From Pseudomonas sp. DC1.2 (lineage in GTDB: Bacteria; Pseudomonadota; Gammaproteobacteria; Pseudomonadales; Pseudomonadaceae): DNA of 64,000 nt. The stretch's first letter is position 1; each line of letters begins with the position of its first letter. The notes under the pieces were generated by a model. The model ran no database searches and had not been told where the DNA came from. It saw only the letters and a program-made list of their open reading frames with translations. The stretch is taken from positions 1,493,001-1,557,000 of the forward strand of contig NZ_CP133782.1 of the NCBI RefSeq assembly GCF_034351645.1. Direction: 5' to 3'. Made by a program: the position numbers and the translations under genes. Shown here piece after piece: positions 35,514 through 45,197 of the stretch.

Positions 35514-35570
35514 GGGTTCACCTTTGTAAAAAGACTAATGACGGTTATGAGCAATAAAAAGGAGTTTAGC

Positions 35571-36257
35571 TCAGCCCTTGAGTTTCTCGGCAATCCAGAT
35601 GGTGTGGCGCGTGCCCTTGTTGCCGTGGGCAAAGACCTGGACTTCCTCGGCCTTGAAACCGGCCTTCTTCAATTTGTCGGAAAACTGCCGGTCGGCACTG
35701 GCCGACCACACGGCCAGCACGCCTTTAGGCCGCAGGGCCTTGGCGCAAGCGCTCAGGCCACCGGTAGAGTAGAGCCAGCTATTGGCCTTCTGCGTCAGGC
35801 CTTCCGGGCCATTGTCGACGTCGAGCATGATCGCATCGAAACCGTGCGGCTCGGCTTGCAGGACCTTGGCTACGTCTTCCATGCGAATCACTGTTCGTGG
35901 GTCGAGTAGTGGGTTACCGGCCTTTTCGCCCAGCGGTCCACGGTTCCATTCGACGACCCCCGGCACCAGTTCGGCCACCACCACTTCAGCCGTTTTGCCC
36001 AAGTGCTTGAGGGCCGAGGCGAGGGTGAAGCCCATGCCCAGGCCGCCGATCAATACGCGCGAATTCGGGCGGCCGGCGACTTTGCGGCACGGGATTTCAG
36101 CCAGGGCATCTTCGGAGCCGTGCATCCGGGTGTTCATCAATTGCCCGCCATCGCCACCCTGAATCTTGATGACGAAATCTTCACCGTATTCGAACAGGCA
36201 CAGGGCTCCGCCGTTGTCAGGGATGGGAGCGGTGTCGAGCAGAACGAAACGTTTCAT
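35571..36257 (-). CDS. Spermidine-synthase-like protein
   Basis: 228 residues. The nucleotide-binding loop is RVLIGGLGMGFTLASALKHL, then VVVAELVPGVVEWNRGPLG and YDAIMLDVDNGPE-like (FDAIMLDVDNGPEGL), which matches the Rossmann core of the spermine/spermidine synthase superfamily. The N-terminal beta domain of genuine polyamine synthases is short here and the substrate loop is not recognisable, so it may be a methyltransferase-like relative rather than a polyamine enzyme. Cytoplasmic. It stands alone between yajD and a small exported protein gene. Confidence 0.78.
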   Translation of the reverse strand: MKRFVLLDTAPIPDNGGALCLFEYGEDFVIKIQGGDGGQLMNTRMHGSEDALAEIPCRKVAGRPNSRVLIGGLGMGFTLASALKHLGKTAEVVVAELVPGVVEWNRGPLGEKAGNPLLDPRTVIRMEDVAKVLQAEPHGFDAIMLDVDNGPEGLTQKANSWLYSTGGLSACAKALRPKGVLAVWSASADRQFSDKLKKAGFKAEEVQVFAHGNKGTRHTIWIAEKLKG

Positions 36258-36353
36258 GGGACTCTCAATCAGGAGAAATTGGCAGACAGCAGGGCAAACG
36301 GGCGCGGTTAAGAGTAGCCTGCGAAGTAGACAACAAGGCCAACGGAGCCATTG

Positions 36354-36644
36354 ATGAAGCGCACCATTCTAACGGTCATTACCTTGGCCGCGCTCTCGAT
36401 AACTGCAGTGCAGGCCCAGGAGCAGCAAACCATCCCTACCAGTCCCTTGCCGATGTCCGGTTCGCCAGGCACCGCGACCCCAACGCCGTATCCGCAAATT
36501 ACCCCTACCAGCGTACCGAAGACTGGCGCCGGCAATGGAGGAGCGCCGCTGTTACCACGCATCGAAATGCCCAATCCGCCCAAGGACCAAACCTTGCCGG
36601 GCCTTGAGCAGAACAGCACGAAAATCAAGTCGCCGGGCGGTTAA
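36354..36644 (+). CDS. Small exported proline-rich protein
   Basis: 96 residues. A signal peptide (MKRTILTVITLAALSITAVQA, cut before QEQQ) is followed by a low-complexity mature part of ~75 residues rich in Pro, Thr and Gly (TATPTPYPQITPTSVP, GAGNGGAPLLPRIEMP), with no cysteine or predicted fold. Probably periplasmic and unstructured. The ATG at 36354 is preferred to the TTG three bases earlier. The stop overlaps that of the convergent cNMP-binding gene by four bases. I do not recognise a family. Confidence 0.7.
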   Translation: MKRTILTVITLAALSITAVQAQEQQTIPTSPLPMSGSPGTATPTPYPQITPTSVPKTGAGNGGAPLLPRIEMPNPPKDQTLPGLEQNSTKIKSPGG

Positions 36645-37114
36645 ACCTGTTGCGACAACAGCTGCCCATCGGCCATGCGCAGACGTTTAGAGAGAGAGAC
36701 AGCGAGGGCGCGGATGATTTTGGCGGCGATTTTTGGCGCATCGTTAAGCATCTTTTCCAGCGAGTCCTTGCCCAGGTTGAGTAGCTGGCAGTGACTGGCG
36801 GCCACGCAACTGGCCGAGCGCCGTTCGCCGTCAAGCACGGCCATTTCGCCGAACGCCCGACCGCTACGCAGGGTGGCCATGGTCACCCGTTGCCCGTCGC
36901 TGCTGCTCTTCTGCACCGCCACCTGGCCGGTGTGGATGATGCACATGAAGCTGCCTGCATCGCCCTCGTGGAAAATCTCTTCACCTTGCGCCACGGTGCT
37001 GATGCTGAAGTAACCCGAGGCAGCAGAGAAGTCTGCCGGCAGCAGCTGATTGAACAAGCCACAGTCCATCAGCCAGTCGCGGATTTCGTTGTTCAGTAAG
37101 GTCGGTTCTGACAT
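36641..37114 (-). CDS. Stand-alone cyclic nucleotide-binding domain protein
   Basis: 157 residues, a single CAP-type beta-roll: AQGEEIFHEGDAGSFMCIIHTG, then SGRAFGEMAVLDGERRSASCVA, which is the phosphate-binding cassette with the conserved Glu and Arg. The usual C-terminal helix-turn-helix of Crp proteins is absent; the chain ends with a helix (KIIRALAVSLSKRLRMADG). It is therefore a cNMP sensor without a DNA-binding domain and must act through another protein. Ligand (cAMP or cGMP) cannot be told from the cassette alone. Confidence 0.85.
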   Translation of the reverse strand: MSEPTLLNNEIRDWLMDCGLFNQLLPADFSAASGYFSISTVAQGEEIFHEGDAGSFMCIIHTGQVAVQKSSSDGQRVTMATLRSGRAFGEMAVLDGERRSASCVAASHCQLLNLGKDSLEKMLNDAPKIAAKIIRALAVSLSKRLRMADGQLLSQQV

Positions 37115-37244
37115 GTCGTCACGGTCTTTTTTTGTGGTCTGTTGCTGTTCAGGGGCCAGGGCTCACCGCCCATCCCTTCTGGTAGTAAGTCTCTTGTATC
37201 GGCCCGGTATCTGGTCTTAAGACCGGAACGCCGGGCCAAGTTCC

Positions 37245-39299
37245 TCAGGCGATGCCCCACACCTTGAAAACAAATGCGTATTCGAGCGCTACGTCACGTA
37301 ATCCCTGATATCGACCACTCATGCCGCCATGGCCGGCGCCCATTTCGGTTTTGAGCAACAGGGGATTGCCGTCGGTTTTGGTGGCGCGCAATTTTGCCAC
37401 CCACTTGGCCGCTTCCCAGTACTGCACGCGACTGTCGTTGTAGCCCGCAATCACCAGCGTCGGGGGATACGCTTGCGCGCTGACGTTTTCGTAAGGAGCG
37501 TAGGCCTTGATCCGCTCATAAACCTCGGGCTCTTCAGGGTTGCCCCATTCGTCGTATTCAGTGACCGTCAGTGGCAGGTCAGGGTCGAGCATCGTGTTGA
37601 GAACATCGACGAACGGCACTTCGGCAATCGCCATACCGAACAATTCCGGCCGCTGATTGAGCACGGCACCGATCAGCAGACCTCCGGCGCTGCCGCCACT
37701 GATCGCCAGTTGCGAGGCGCTGGTGAAACCGTTGGCGATCAGGTGTTCGGCACAGGCAATAAAGTCGCTGAAGGTGTTGTGCTTGTGTTCCTGCTTGCCT
37801 GCGCGGTACCAGGCTTCGCCCAACTCACCGCCACCGCGCACGTGAGCGATGGCGAAGGCCACGCCGCGATCCAAAAGACTCAAGCGCGCATGAGAGAACC
37901 ACGGGTCGAGGCTTTCGCCATATGCGCCGTAGCCATAGAGATAAAGCGGCGTCGGCTGACCCAGTGCTTCGCGTTTGACCACCAGGCTGATTGGTACTTG
38001 CGTACCGTCCGGCGCAGTTGCCCACAAGCGCTGGCTGACGTAGGCGTCGGCATCGAATGTGCCGAGCACCGGGGTTTGTTTGAGAACGGTTTGCGCGCCA
38101 GTGGCCAATACCAACTGTCGGACCTGTGCCGGACGGTTCAACGCCTCGTAGCGTAGACGGATCCGGTCGCTGACAAACTCCAGGCTGTTTTGCACGTGCA
38201 GGCTGTAGGCCGCGTCCGGCAGCTGCACGCGATAAGGCGGCAGGCCCTGTGGGCGAACTTCGATGATCGGCAAACCACCTTCACGCAGGCTTAAAGTCAC
38301 GGCTTCGATGTTCAGGCTCAGGCCTTCGAGCATCACCGTTTCGCTGTGGGGGATCAGGTTCTGCCAGTCGACCTCAGTCGGCACCACGCCAGTATCAGTA
38401 GCCTGATACAGCGCAAAGTTGATGCCATCACGGTTGGTGCGAATGAACCAGGTCCATTGACCGTCGAGGGTGCCGTGATCGACATCGTACTCATGGTCTT
38501 CGACCCTGCTTGCCAGGCAGGTAAAGGCGTGATGTGGCTGGAACGCGTCGAGCGCCCAGACTTCGCTGGTGGTCTTGCTGGCCAGTGATAACAGCAACTG
38601 CTGTTCGGAGCTGGAGCGGTAGCAATGCAGGAAGAAGCGGCCGTCCGGTTCGTGGAACACCTCTTCGGCCGCCGTGCCGTCCAGTCGATAGCGCAACAGC
38701 TTGTGCGGGCGATGGGTGTCGTCCAGTTCGCCGAAAAACAGCGTCAAGCTGTCGTTGGCCCAGGTCATGCTGCCGTCGCAGTCCTCGAACTCCAGCTCGC
38801 TGACCTTACCGTTGGACAACTCTTTGACGAACAGCGTGTAAATCTCATCGCCCGTGGTATCGAGGCTGTAGGCCAGACGCTGATGATCCGGGCTGATGCT
38901 GAAGGCGCCGAGAGAGAAAAAACCGCCATTGGCCAGCACGTTCGGGTCCAGCAACAGGTGTTCCTGGCTTTCGTCGATAAACAGACTGTCGTCGGCCGGG
39001 CGTGGGCAGCGATAGTGCCGCGCGTATTCGTCACCGGCCGTGGTGCGGGTGTAATACAGGTAAGGGCCCCAGGGCGAGGGCAGCGACAGGTCGGTTTCCA
39101 GGATCCGGCCCTTAATCTCTTCGAACAGGGTTTCACGCAGCTCGGCCTGATCGGCGGTTTGTGCCTCTTGGTAGCTGTTTTCGGCCTTGAGGTAGTCGAG
39201 CACCGCGTCGGTGTCGCGCTCCTGCAGCCAGGCATACGGGTCAGAACCCGGGGCCTTGTGGGCAATCGGGGCGTTGGTGACGTTCGCGGATAAGGGCAT
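37245..39299 (-). CDS. ptrB: Oligopeptidase B (S9A serine peptidase)
   Basis: 684 residues, the expected size. An N-terminal seven-bladed propeller is followed by an alpha/beta-hydrolase domain with nucleophile Ser in SGGSAGGLLIG, Asp in IAGYNDSRVQYWE and His in MGAGHGGMSGR. PLYLYGYGAYGESLDPWF is the typical entry to the catalytic domain. It cuts short peptides after Arg or Lys in the cytoplasm; the propeller restricts access to small substrates. Single gene. Confidence 0.93.
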   Translation of the reverse strand: MPLSANVTNAPIAHKAPGSDPYAWLQERDTDAVLDYLKAENSYQEAQTADQAELRETLFEEIKGRILETDLSLPSPWGPYLYYTRTTAGDEYARHYRCPRPADDSLFIDESQEHLLLDPNVLANGGFFSLGAFSISPDHQRLAYSLDTTGDEIYTLFVKELSNGKVSELEFEDCDGSMTWANDSLTLFFGELDDTHRPHKLLRYRLDGTAAEEVFHEPDGRFFLHCYRSSSEQQLLLSLASKTTSEVWALDAFQPHHAFTCLASRVEDHEYDVDHGTLDGQWTWFIRTNRDGINFALYQATDTGVVPTEVDWQNLIPHSETVMLEGLSLNIEAVTLSLREGGLPIIEVRPQGLPPYRVQLPDAAYSLHVQNSLEFVSDRIRLRYEALNRPAQVRQLVLATGAQTVLKQTPVLGTFDADAYVSQRLWATAPDGTQVPISLVVKREALGQPTPLYLYGYGAYGESLDPWFSHARLSLLDRGVAFAIAHVRGGGELGEAWYRAGKQEHKHNTFSDFIACAEHLIANGFTSASQLAISGGSAGGLLIGAVLNQRPELFGMAIAEVPFVDVLNTMLDPDLPLTVTEYDEWGNPEEPEVYERIKAYAPYENVSAQAYPPTLVIAGYNDSRVQYWEAAKWVAKLRATKTDGNPLLLKTEMGAGHGGMSGRYQGLRDVALEYAFVFKVWGIA

Positions 39300-39408
39300 G
39301 AATGGCTCTCGGACGATGACAAATGATGGCCGGGCAGACGGCGGGGCAGCCTGACGGGCGAAAAGTCGTTACTATAAGCGCCTCTTTGCCTGCCTTGCCA
39401 TGGACACC

Positions 39409-39897
39409 ATGACCGAGAACGACTATCTGATCGCTTGGGGCCTCTACGCCTTTGCCGCTTTAGGCTGCCTGTTGGTGTGGATGCGCATGACCCGCTGGAT
39501 GTGGCGCTACCTGCGTGAACCGCTGCGCCTGCTGATGGCGGTGTTGTTGTTTAGCCCGACCATCATCGACCCGGTGAAGTCAAAGGTTGCTCCGGCCCTT
39601 GCCATTACGGCCCTGGACCTGGCGTTCAAGGTCGGTAACAACGCGTGGCGGGCGATTTCCGATCTTTTCATGTACGCCATGATCGCTTTCGGCCTGTACC
39701 TGATATTTGTGCTGATCCGCTGGCCGATCGAGCGCGCGTCCAACGCTCGCAAGGAACAGGCGGCCGCAGCCAAGGCGGCGGCCAAAGTCGAGCAGCGTAA
39801 CGACGATCAACCCTTCGGCTTGGCCGGTGATGATCGCTATGGTCGTCCGCCTGTCCCGAGTACCCCCCAGCGTTCGCGTATCGAACCGCGTTTGTAA
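39409..39897 (+). CDS. Small membrane protein of unknown function
   Basis: 162 residues from the ATG at 39409 (MTENDYLIAWGLYAF), or three more from 39400; neither has a strong Shine-Dalgarno. Hydrophobic segments at about 8-26, 40-60 and 78-100 (MYAMIAFGLYLIFVLIRW) are followed by an Ala/Lys-rich cytoplasmic stretch (KEQAAAAKAAAKVEQ) and a polar Pro/Arg tail. Homologues in Pseudomonas are sometimes labelled MFS transporter, but three helices are too few. It precedes a class II amidotransferase gene by 33 bases and is probably co-transcribed. Confidence 0.7.
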   Translation: MTENDYLIAWGLYAFAALGCLLVWMRMTRWMWRYLREPLRLLMAVLLFSPTIIDPVKSKVAPALAITALDLAFKVGNNAWRAISDLFMYAMIAFGLYLIFVLIRWPIERASNARKEQAAAAKAAAKVEQRNDDQPFGLAGDDRYGRPPVPSTPQRSRIEPRL

Positions 39898-39930
39898 GCG
39901 CAGGCCCAGCTTTGAAACGAGAGTCCGAAC

Positions 39931-40707
39931 ATGTGTGAGTTATTGGGCATGAGCGCCAATGTGCCGACCGATATCGTGTTCAGCTTCACCGGGCTGATGC
40001 AGCGCGGTGGCAAGACCGGCCCGCACCGTGACGGCTGGGGCATTGCCTTTTATGAAGGCCGTGGCTTGCGGTTGTTTCAGGACCCGGCGGCGAGCAGTGA
40101 GTCGGAAGTCGCAAATCTGGTGCAGCGCTATCCGATCAAGAGCGAAGTGGTGATCGGGCACATTCGCCAGGCCAATGTCGGCAAGGTCTGCTTGTCCAAT
40201 ACCCACCCGTTTGTGCGTGAGTTGTGGGGACGTAACTGGTGTTTCGCCCATAACGGCCAGCTCGCAGACTTTGAACCGATCAAAAGTTTCTACCGTCCAG
40301 TTGGCGATACCGACAGCGAGGCAGCGTTCTGCGATTTGCTCAACCGGGTACGCGCCGCATTCCCCGAACCGGTTGAAATCGAAGAGCTGCTGCCCGACCT
40401 GGTGGCTGCCTGTGCCGAATATCGCAGCAAAGGCGTATTCAACTGCTTACTCAGCGACGGTGATTGGCTGTTCTGCTATTGCTCGACCAAACTGGTGCAG
40501 ATCACCCGTCGCGCACCGTTCGGCCCGGCGCGCCTGAAGGATGTTGATGTGATCGTCGATTTCCAGGCCGAAACCACGCCCAACGATGTGGTTACGGTGA
40601 TCGCTACCGAACCGTTGACCGAAAACGAAACCTGGACCCGCTACGAACCGGGCCAATGGAGCCTCTGGCGGCGCGGTGAATGCGTCAGCCAGGGCACGAC
40701 CGAATAA
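39931..40707 (+). CDS. Class II glutamine amidotransferase (YafJ-like)
   Basis: 258 residues starting [19 protein letters not shown]; Cys2 becomes the N-terminal nucleophile after removal of Met. Conserved glutaminase elements follow: [43 protein letters not shown]. It hydrolyses glutamine to supply ammonia to a partner, which is not identified. Typical YafJ length. Middle gene of a likely three-gene transcript with a membrane protein before and a DUF2937 protein after. Confidence 0.92.
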   Translation: MCELLGMSANVPTDIVFSFTGLMQRGGKTGPHRDGWGIAFYEGRGLRLFQDPAASSESEVANLVQRYPIKSEVVIGHIRQANVGKVCLSNTHPFVRELWGRNWCFAHNGQLADFEPIKSFYRPVGDTDSEAAFCDLLNRVRAAFPEPVEIEELLPDLVAACAEYRSKGVFNCLLSDGDWLFCYCSTKLVQITRRAPFGPARLKDVDVIVDFQAETTPNDVVTVIATEPLTENETWTRYEPGQWSLWRRGECVSQGTTE

Positions 40708-40718
40708 GGACTCACCTC

Positions 40719-41261
40719 ATGTTGCTCAGTTATCTTCGGCTGGTGTTGTTTGCGGCGGGCCTGCTGATCGGTGTTCAGGTGCCAGGGTTCATCAGCGATT
40801 ACGCCAAACGGGTCGAAGCGCACCTGATCGAGGCGCAGACTGGCTTGAGTGGTTTTCAGGGCACCGCCAATCAGTTTTTCAAAGGCGACATGCAGGCTTT
40901 GGTTGCTCATTACCGCGAAAGCGAAGACCCGATCTTTCGCAGCGATGCCGACAGCCTGAGCACTCTGCTCACCCGTCAGTTGGCCCTCGATAAACAGTTC
41001 CAGGCCATGCAAGGCCCGTGGTACATCCGCTTCCTGCAAGTGGCGCTGGCCGCTGATTCGGATATTCGCAAGGAAACCTGGAACGGTTACAGCTACCAGA
41101 TTTTGCTGACACCAGAAGCGATGATCTGGGGCATGAGCATCGCCTTGCTGCTGTCTTTCGGCATTGAATGCCTGTTCCGTCTGATCGACTGGGTGGTGCT
41201 GGGCGGCAAACGCCTGCGCCAGAGCCGCCCGATTGAAGATCGGGATGTGCGCGGCCTATAG
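40719..41261 (+). CDS. DUF2937-type membrane protein
   Basis: 180 residues from the ATG at 40719, which has AAGGA eight bases upstream; the longer frame runs back into the preceding gene. A first helix (YLRLVLFAAGLLIGVQVPGF), a ~100-residue periplasmic-looking helical region, and a second helix near residue 140 (MIWGMSIALLLSFGIECLF) give a simple two-helix topology. The family is conserved in proteobacteria without known function. Probably in one transcript with the amidotransferase, 11 bases away. Confidence 0.75.
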   Translation: MLLSYLRLVLFAAGLLIGVQVPGFISDYAKRVEAHLIEAQTGLSGFQGTANQFFKGDMQALVAHYRESEDPIFRSDADSLSTLLTRQLALDKQFQAMQGPWYIRFLQVALAADSDIRKETWNGYSYQILLTPEAMIWGMSIALLLSFGIECLFRLIDWVVLGGKRLRQSRPIEDRDVRGL

Positions 41262-41265
41262 CTGA

Positions 41266-41303
41266 TAGCTCCCACGCTCTGCGTGGGAATACAGCCCAGG
41301 ACG
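41266..41303. repeat. Single-arm copy of the TTCCCACGC palindrome family
   Basis: TCCCACGC-TCT-GCGTGGGA forms a hairpin at 41270-41288, followed by AATACAGCCCAGGACGCTC, which matches the left half of the larger elements at 46119 and 57257. The right half is missing. It lies between convergent stops and may help termination. Confidence 0.75.
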
Positions 41304-41304
41304 C

Positions 41305-42219
41305 TCAGCGCGCCAAAACGATGTAGTCCTTACCCACTTTGCGCGCATAACCCTCCAGCACTGGCTGACACAACGCCACAATCTCCTCGACCCATTCCAC
41401 CCCGACCCGCCACGACACCACCACCTGCAGATTCGGTGGCTGTTGATCGATGCTCAGTAAGGTCAACTCCCCGCGCGCCAGTTCCTCGGCCACTAGCACC
41501 GGAGGCAGCGCGCCGATGCCGAAACCATCACGCAGTAATCGGGTAATCGCCGATACCGAGTTCACGCAATTCAGTCTTGGCGCAAGGACGCCGTTGGCCT
41601 GCATCAAACTCAGAATGTTCTGATGCGGATGGGAGTTTTTCGAGTACGTAATAATCCGCTCGCGGGCCAGGTCTACCACGCCTCCATACTCGCGGTTATA
41701 GAGCGAATTGCTGGCAACGATCCAGCCCATGGGATGGCTGGCCAGTTCCAGGCTGCGCACGCTTTCCTGACGCAGCAGGTCGGTTTGCAGGATTAGGTCG
41801 AGAAAGCCTTTTTGTAGCTGATCGCAGAGGTTAAGCGACGTATCGGCCACCAGTTCGATTTCAACGCGCGGATAGTGGTCCGTCATCTGCGCCACTAACG
41901 GGCTGAGCCAGGTATGAATCACAGTGTCCATGACGCCGATGCGCACTCGTCCGACCTTGCTCGAACGGGTTTCGATCGACTGCTTGAGCGCTTGCATGGT
42001 GTCCATCATTTGCTCGGCGTAATCGAGCACTTTCAAGCCTTCGGGCGTCAGGCTCACGCCCCGTGAATCGCGCAAAAACAGCTTCACCCCCAGCTCACTC
42101 TCCAGCACGGCAATACGGCTGGAAATCGACGCCTGAGTGGTGAACAGCTTGTCCGCTGTGAGGCGAAAACTCTTGAGTCGCGCGACCCAGACAAATGTCT
42201 CGAGAAACTTCAGATTCAT
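41305..42219 (-). CDS. LysR family regulator, likely of the 5-oxoprolinase genes
   Basis: 304 residues with a standard N-terminal helix-turn-helix (LETFVWVARLKSFRLTADKL, then TTQASISSRIAVLESELG) and a ligand-binding domain. It is divergent from the MFS-pxpA-pxpB-pxpC genes with a 159-base shared upstream region, the classic layout for a LysR activator controlling the adjacent catabolic operon and itself. The inducer may be 5-oxoproline or a related compound, which is inference from context. Confidence 0.9.
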   Translation of the reverse strand: MNLKFLETFVWVARLKSFRLTADKLFTTQASISSRIAVLESELGVKLFLRDSRGVSLTPEGLKVLDYAEQMMDTMQALKQSIETRSSKVGRVRIGVMDTVIHTWLSPLVAQMTDHYPRVEIELVADTSLNLCDQLQKGFLDLILQTDLLRQESVRSLELASHPMGWIVASNSLYNREYGGVVDLARERIITYSKNSHPHQNILSLMQANGVLAPRLNCVNSVSAITRLLRDGFGIGALPPVLVAEELARGELTLLSIDQQPPNLQVVVSWRVGVEWVEEIVALCQPVLEGYARKVGKDYIVLAR

Positions 42220-42378
42220 AGGATCAGCTCGTGGGACAAAGTTTTCTTATGTCTAGGGCGGGGTTTTATTAGTTGGACGGAGCAGGGCCGGCCGCCCAAA
42301 AATCAGCGCATCCGGTTCCTACGATAGGCGTCGTCGGGGCTTCGAACAATACCAATAAAACTTGCACGGAGATTCGCC

Positions 42379-43665
42379 ATGAGTGCGCCCGACACCCCGG
42401 TCATCCCCAAGGTCACGACGCGTCCGGGACCTTTTGACTGGTATCGCAACATCAATCAACAGGAGCGCCGCACCTTCTGGAGTTGCAAGATTGGTTATGG
42501 CCTGGATGGCATGGACACTCAGATGCTCAGCTTCGTGGTGCCGACGCTGATTGCCATGTGGGGCATCACCACCGGTCAGGCCGGTTTGATTCACACCAGT
42601 ACGCTGATCGCGTCGGCCATCGGCGGCTGGGTGGCGGGGATTCTCTCGGACCGCATTGGCCGGGTGCGCACGCTGCAACTGACGGTGCTGTGGTTCGCGC
42701 TCTTTACTTTTCTCTGCGGTTTCGCTCAGAACTATGATCAATTGCTGATCAGCCGCACCCTTATGGGCTTCGGTTTCGGCGGTGAATGGACCGCCGGAGC
42801 GGTGTTGATGGGCGAAGTGATTCGCGCCAAGGACCGTGGCAAGGCGGTGGGTATGGTGCAATCCGGCTGGGCTTTGGGGTGGGGGCTGACGGCGATTTTG
42901 TATGCGCTGCTGTTCTCGGTATTGCCGCCCGAAGACGCTTGGCGGGCGCTGTTCATCCTTGGCATCGTGCCGGCGGTGTTCGTTATTTTCGTTCGCCGGC
43001 TGGTCAAGGACCCGGAAATCTATCGCGAGGCCAAAGCCCAGCAAACGCCGAGTAATCCGTCGAAGTTCTACGAGATCTTCGCCCCAGGCATGCTCAGCAC
43101 CACGTTGCGCGCCTCGTTACTGACCACCGGTGCGTTGGGCGGTTACTACGCAATTACGTCTTGGCTGCCGACCTTTCTGAAAAACGAGCGTGGTTTAAGC
43201 GTACTGGGCACCTGCGGTTATCTGGCGATGGTGATCGTCGGCTCCTACGCCGGTTATGTGGTCAGCGCCTATTTGACGGACATCCTTGGCCGCAAGAAGA
43301 ATTTCATTTTGTTCGCCGTCGGCTCGTTCACCATCGTGCTGCTGTACACCCAGTTGCCGGTCAGTAATGGCGTGATGCTATGGCTGGGTTTTCCGCTAGG
43401 GTTCTTTGCCTCGGGGATTTTCAGCGGCATGGGAGCGTTTCTGACCGAGCTGTTTCCCACACGAATTCGTGGTTCCGGCCAAGGCTTTTGCTACAACATC
43501 GGTAGAGCGCTGGCGGCGTTGTTTCCCTTGCTGATCGGGTTGCTCAGCCAGAAGGTACCGCTGAGTGTAGGTATCGGGGCGTTTGCGGCGGTGTCCTACG
43601 GTGTCGTGATTCTGGCGGCCTTGAGTCTGCCGGAAACCCGTGGCAAGCAACTTGAAGCCCAATAG
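42379..43665 (+). CDS. MFS transporter, AAHS-like, next to 5-oxoprolinase genes
   Basis: 428 residues, twelve predicted helices. YGLDGMDTQMLSFVVPTLIA in helix 1, the ILSDRIGRVRTLQ loop between helices 2 and 3, and GFGFGGEWTAGAVLMGEVI in helix 4 to 5 follow the pattern of aromatic-acid or sialic-acid:H+ symporters. First gene of a probable operon with pxpABC, 78 bases ahead of pxpA. Uptake of 5-oxoproline or another small acid is the likely role, from context only. Confidence 0.85.
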   Translation: MSAPDTPVIPKVTTRPGPFDWYRNINQQERRTFWSCKIGYGLDGMDTQMLSFVVPTLIAMWGITTGQAGLIHTSTLIASAIGGWVAGILSDRIGRVRTLQLTVLWFALFTFLCGFAQNYDQLLISRTLMGFGFGGEWTAGAVLMGEVIRAKDRGKAVGMVQSGWALGWGLTAILYALLFSVLPPEDAWRALFILGIVPAVFVIFVRRLVKDPEIYREAKAQQTPSNPSKFYEIFAPGMLSTTLRASLLTTGALGGYYAITSWLPTFLKNERGLSVLGTCGYLAMVIVGSYAGYVVSAYLTDILGRKKNFILFAVGSFTIVLLYTQLPVSNGVMLWLGFPLGFFASGIFSGMGAFLTELFPTRIRGSGQGFCYNIGRALAALFPLLIGLLSQKVPLSVGIGAFAAVSYGVVILAALSLPETRGKQLEAQ

Positions 43666-43743
43666 CTAAATGCTCAGCAACTGATAATCTGCCGGGCAAA
43701 TGCCCTACAGATAAAGAAGAACAAAACTACAGGAGTGTTCACC

Positions 43744-44496
43744 GTGAGCCGCCTGCTATTGAACTGCGACATCGGCGAGAGTTTCGGCAACTGGACCCTG
43801 GGTCTGGACGCCGAGGTCATGCCCTTCATCGACTGTGCCAACATCGCTTGCGGCTTCCACGCGGGCGACCCGAGCATCATGCGCAAGACTGTCAGCCTGG
43901 CCCTGAGCCATGGCGTACAGATTGGCGCCCACCCGTCCTATCAGGACTTGGTGGGGTTCGGTCGGCGCTCCATGGCTTACACCGCTCAGGAACTTCAAGA
44001 CATCGTGCATTACCAGATCGGCGCCCTCGACGGTATTTGCCGGGCGCAGGGCGCGCGGGTGAGTTACGTCAAACCCCACGGTGCGATGTACAACGACATG
44101 ATGGCCAACCCGGCGCAGTTGCGTGCAGTGATGCAAGCGGTGGTCGCTTATGACCACACGTTACCGCTGATGCTCATGGCGACTCGCGACAACAGCGCCG
44201 CACAGCAACTGGGCGATGAATACGGCCTGACGCTGTGGTTCGAAGCCTTCGCCGACCGCGCCTACGACAAGGCCGGCAGGTTGGTCTCGCGGCAACTGCC
44301 GGGGGCTGTGCATCACCAAGCGGAAAAAATCATCGAGCAAGCGCTGATCATTGCCCGTGGTGAAAATCTCACGGCCAGCGATGGCAGCGCCTTGCATTTA
44401 CAGGCCAACACCTTGTGCGTCCATGGCGATAACGCCAGTTCGGTGGCTGCCGTGCAGCGCATCCGCGAGGCCTTGAATCAGCAGAGCGCCTCATGA
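43744..44496 (+). CDS. pxpA: 5-oxoprolinase subunit A (LamB/YcsF family)
   Basis: 250 residues. [21 protein letters not shown] and [15 protein letters not shown], then [12 protein letters not shown], are the invariant LamB/YcsF elements. PxpA acts with PxpB and PxpC to open 5-oxoproline to glutamate with ATP. I use the GTG at 43744, eight bases after AGGAG; the GTG at 43735 overlaps that Shine-Dalgarno. Its stop overlaps the pxpB start (ATGA-type), so the subunits are coupled. Confidence 0.93.
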   Translation: MSRLLLNCDIGESFGNWTLGLDAEVMPFIDCANIACGFHAGDPSIMRKTVSLALSHGVQIGAHPSYQDLVGFGRRSMAYTAQELQDIVHYQIGALDGICRAQGARVSYVKPHGAMYNDMMANPAQLRAVMQAVVAYDHTLPLMLMATRDNSAAQQLGDEYGLTLWFEAFADRAYDKAGRLVSRQLPGAVHHQAEKIIEQALIIARGENLTASDGSALHLQANTLCVHGDNASSVAAVQRIREALNQQSAS

Positions 44497-45197
44497 AACC
44501 ACGGGTGGAAGTGGTGGCACTGGACTGCCTGATGGTGCGTCTGTTCGATGAAATCGCTGAAGCGAACATGCCGTGGATGCTCGCCGCCAGTGAAGGTTTG
44601 CGCACCGCGTTTGCCGGGCATTTGATCGACCTGGTGCCGTCTTATACGACATTGATGGTGCATTACGATCTGACCGCGTTGAGCCCGGCCAAGGCGCGGG
44701 AGTTGATCGCTGAAGCGTTGATCGACCTGTCGCCGAATGCCAGCACCACCGGCAAATGCCATGTGTTGCCGGTCTGGTATGACCTGAGCGTCGGGCCCGA
44801 ATTGAATCTGTTGTCCCGGCGCAGTGGCTTGTCGGTGAGGGACGTGATCCGTCGTCACAGCGAGCGCGAGTACCAAGTGTTCGCACTGGGATTCGCGCCG
44901 GGATTCGCCTTCATGGGACTTGTAGAGGAAATCCTGGCTGCGCCACGCTTGAACACGCCACGCAAGAAAGTCGCCGCTGGCAGTGTCGGCATCGCCGAGC
45001 GGCAAACCGCCGCTTATCCGGTGGTGTCCCCCGGTGGCTGGAACCTGATCGGCCGCACCCCGGCCAAACTGTTTGACCGCGAACGTGACGGCTACAGCCT
45101 GATGCAGCCCGGCGACACGGTGCGGTTCGAAGCCGTCAGCCAGGCCGAGTTCATCCGCCTGGGCGGTGACGACACGCCGCTGGAGGCCCAGGCATGA
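44493..45197 (+). CDS. pxpB: 5-oxoprolinase subunit B (KipI-like)
   Basis: 234 residues. The allophanate-hydrolase subunit 1 fold is shown by [13 protein letters not shown], then [15 protein letters not shown] and [21 protein letters not shown], which are conserved in PxpB/KipI. It starts inside the pxpA stop and its own stop overlaps the pxpC start, giving tight A-B-C coupling. Cytoplasmic; works as part of the ATP-dependent 5-oxoprolinase complex. Same fold as the sporulation inhibitor KipI, but the gene set here indicates 5-oxoproline metabolism. Confidence 0.92.
   Translation: MKPRVEVVALDCLMVRLFDEIAEANMPWMLAASEGLRTAFAGHLIDLVPSYTTLMVHYDLTALSPAKARELIAEALIDLSPNASTTGKCHVLPVWYDLSVGPELNLLSRRSGLSVRDVIRRHSEREYQVFALGFAPGFAFMGLVEEILAAPRLNTPRKKVAAGSVGIAERQTAAYPVVSPGGWNLIGRTPAKLFDRERDGYSLMQPGDTVRFEAVSQAEFIRLGGDDTPLEAQA

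Noticed and set aside
43735..43743. Upstream GTG start for pxpA
   Set aside because: It overlaps the Shine-Dalgarno AGGAG; the GTG nine bases on has correct spacing and the family N-terminus.
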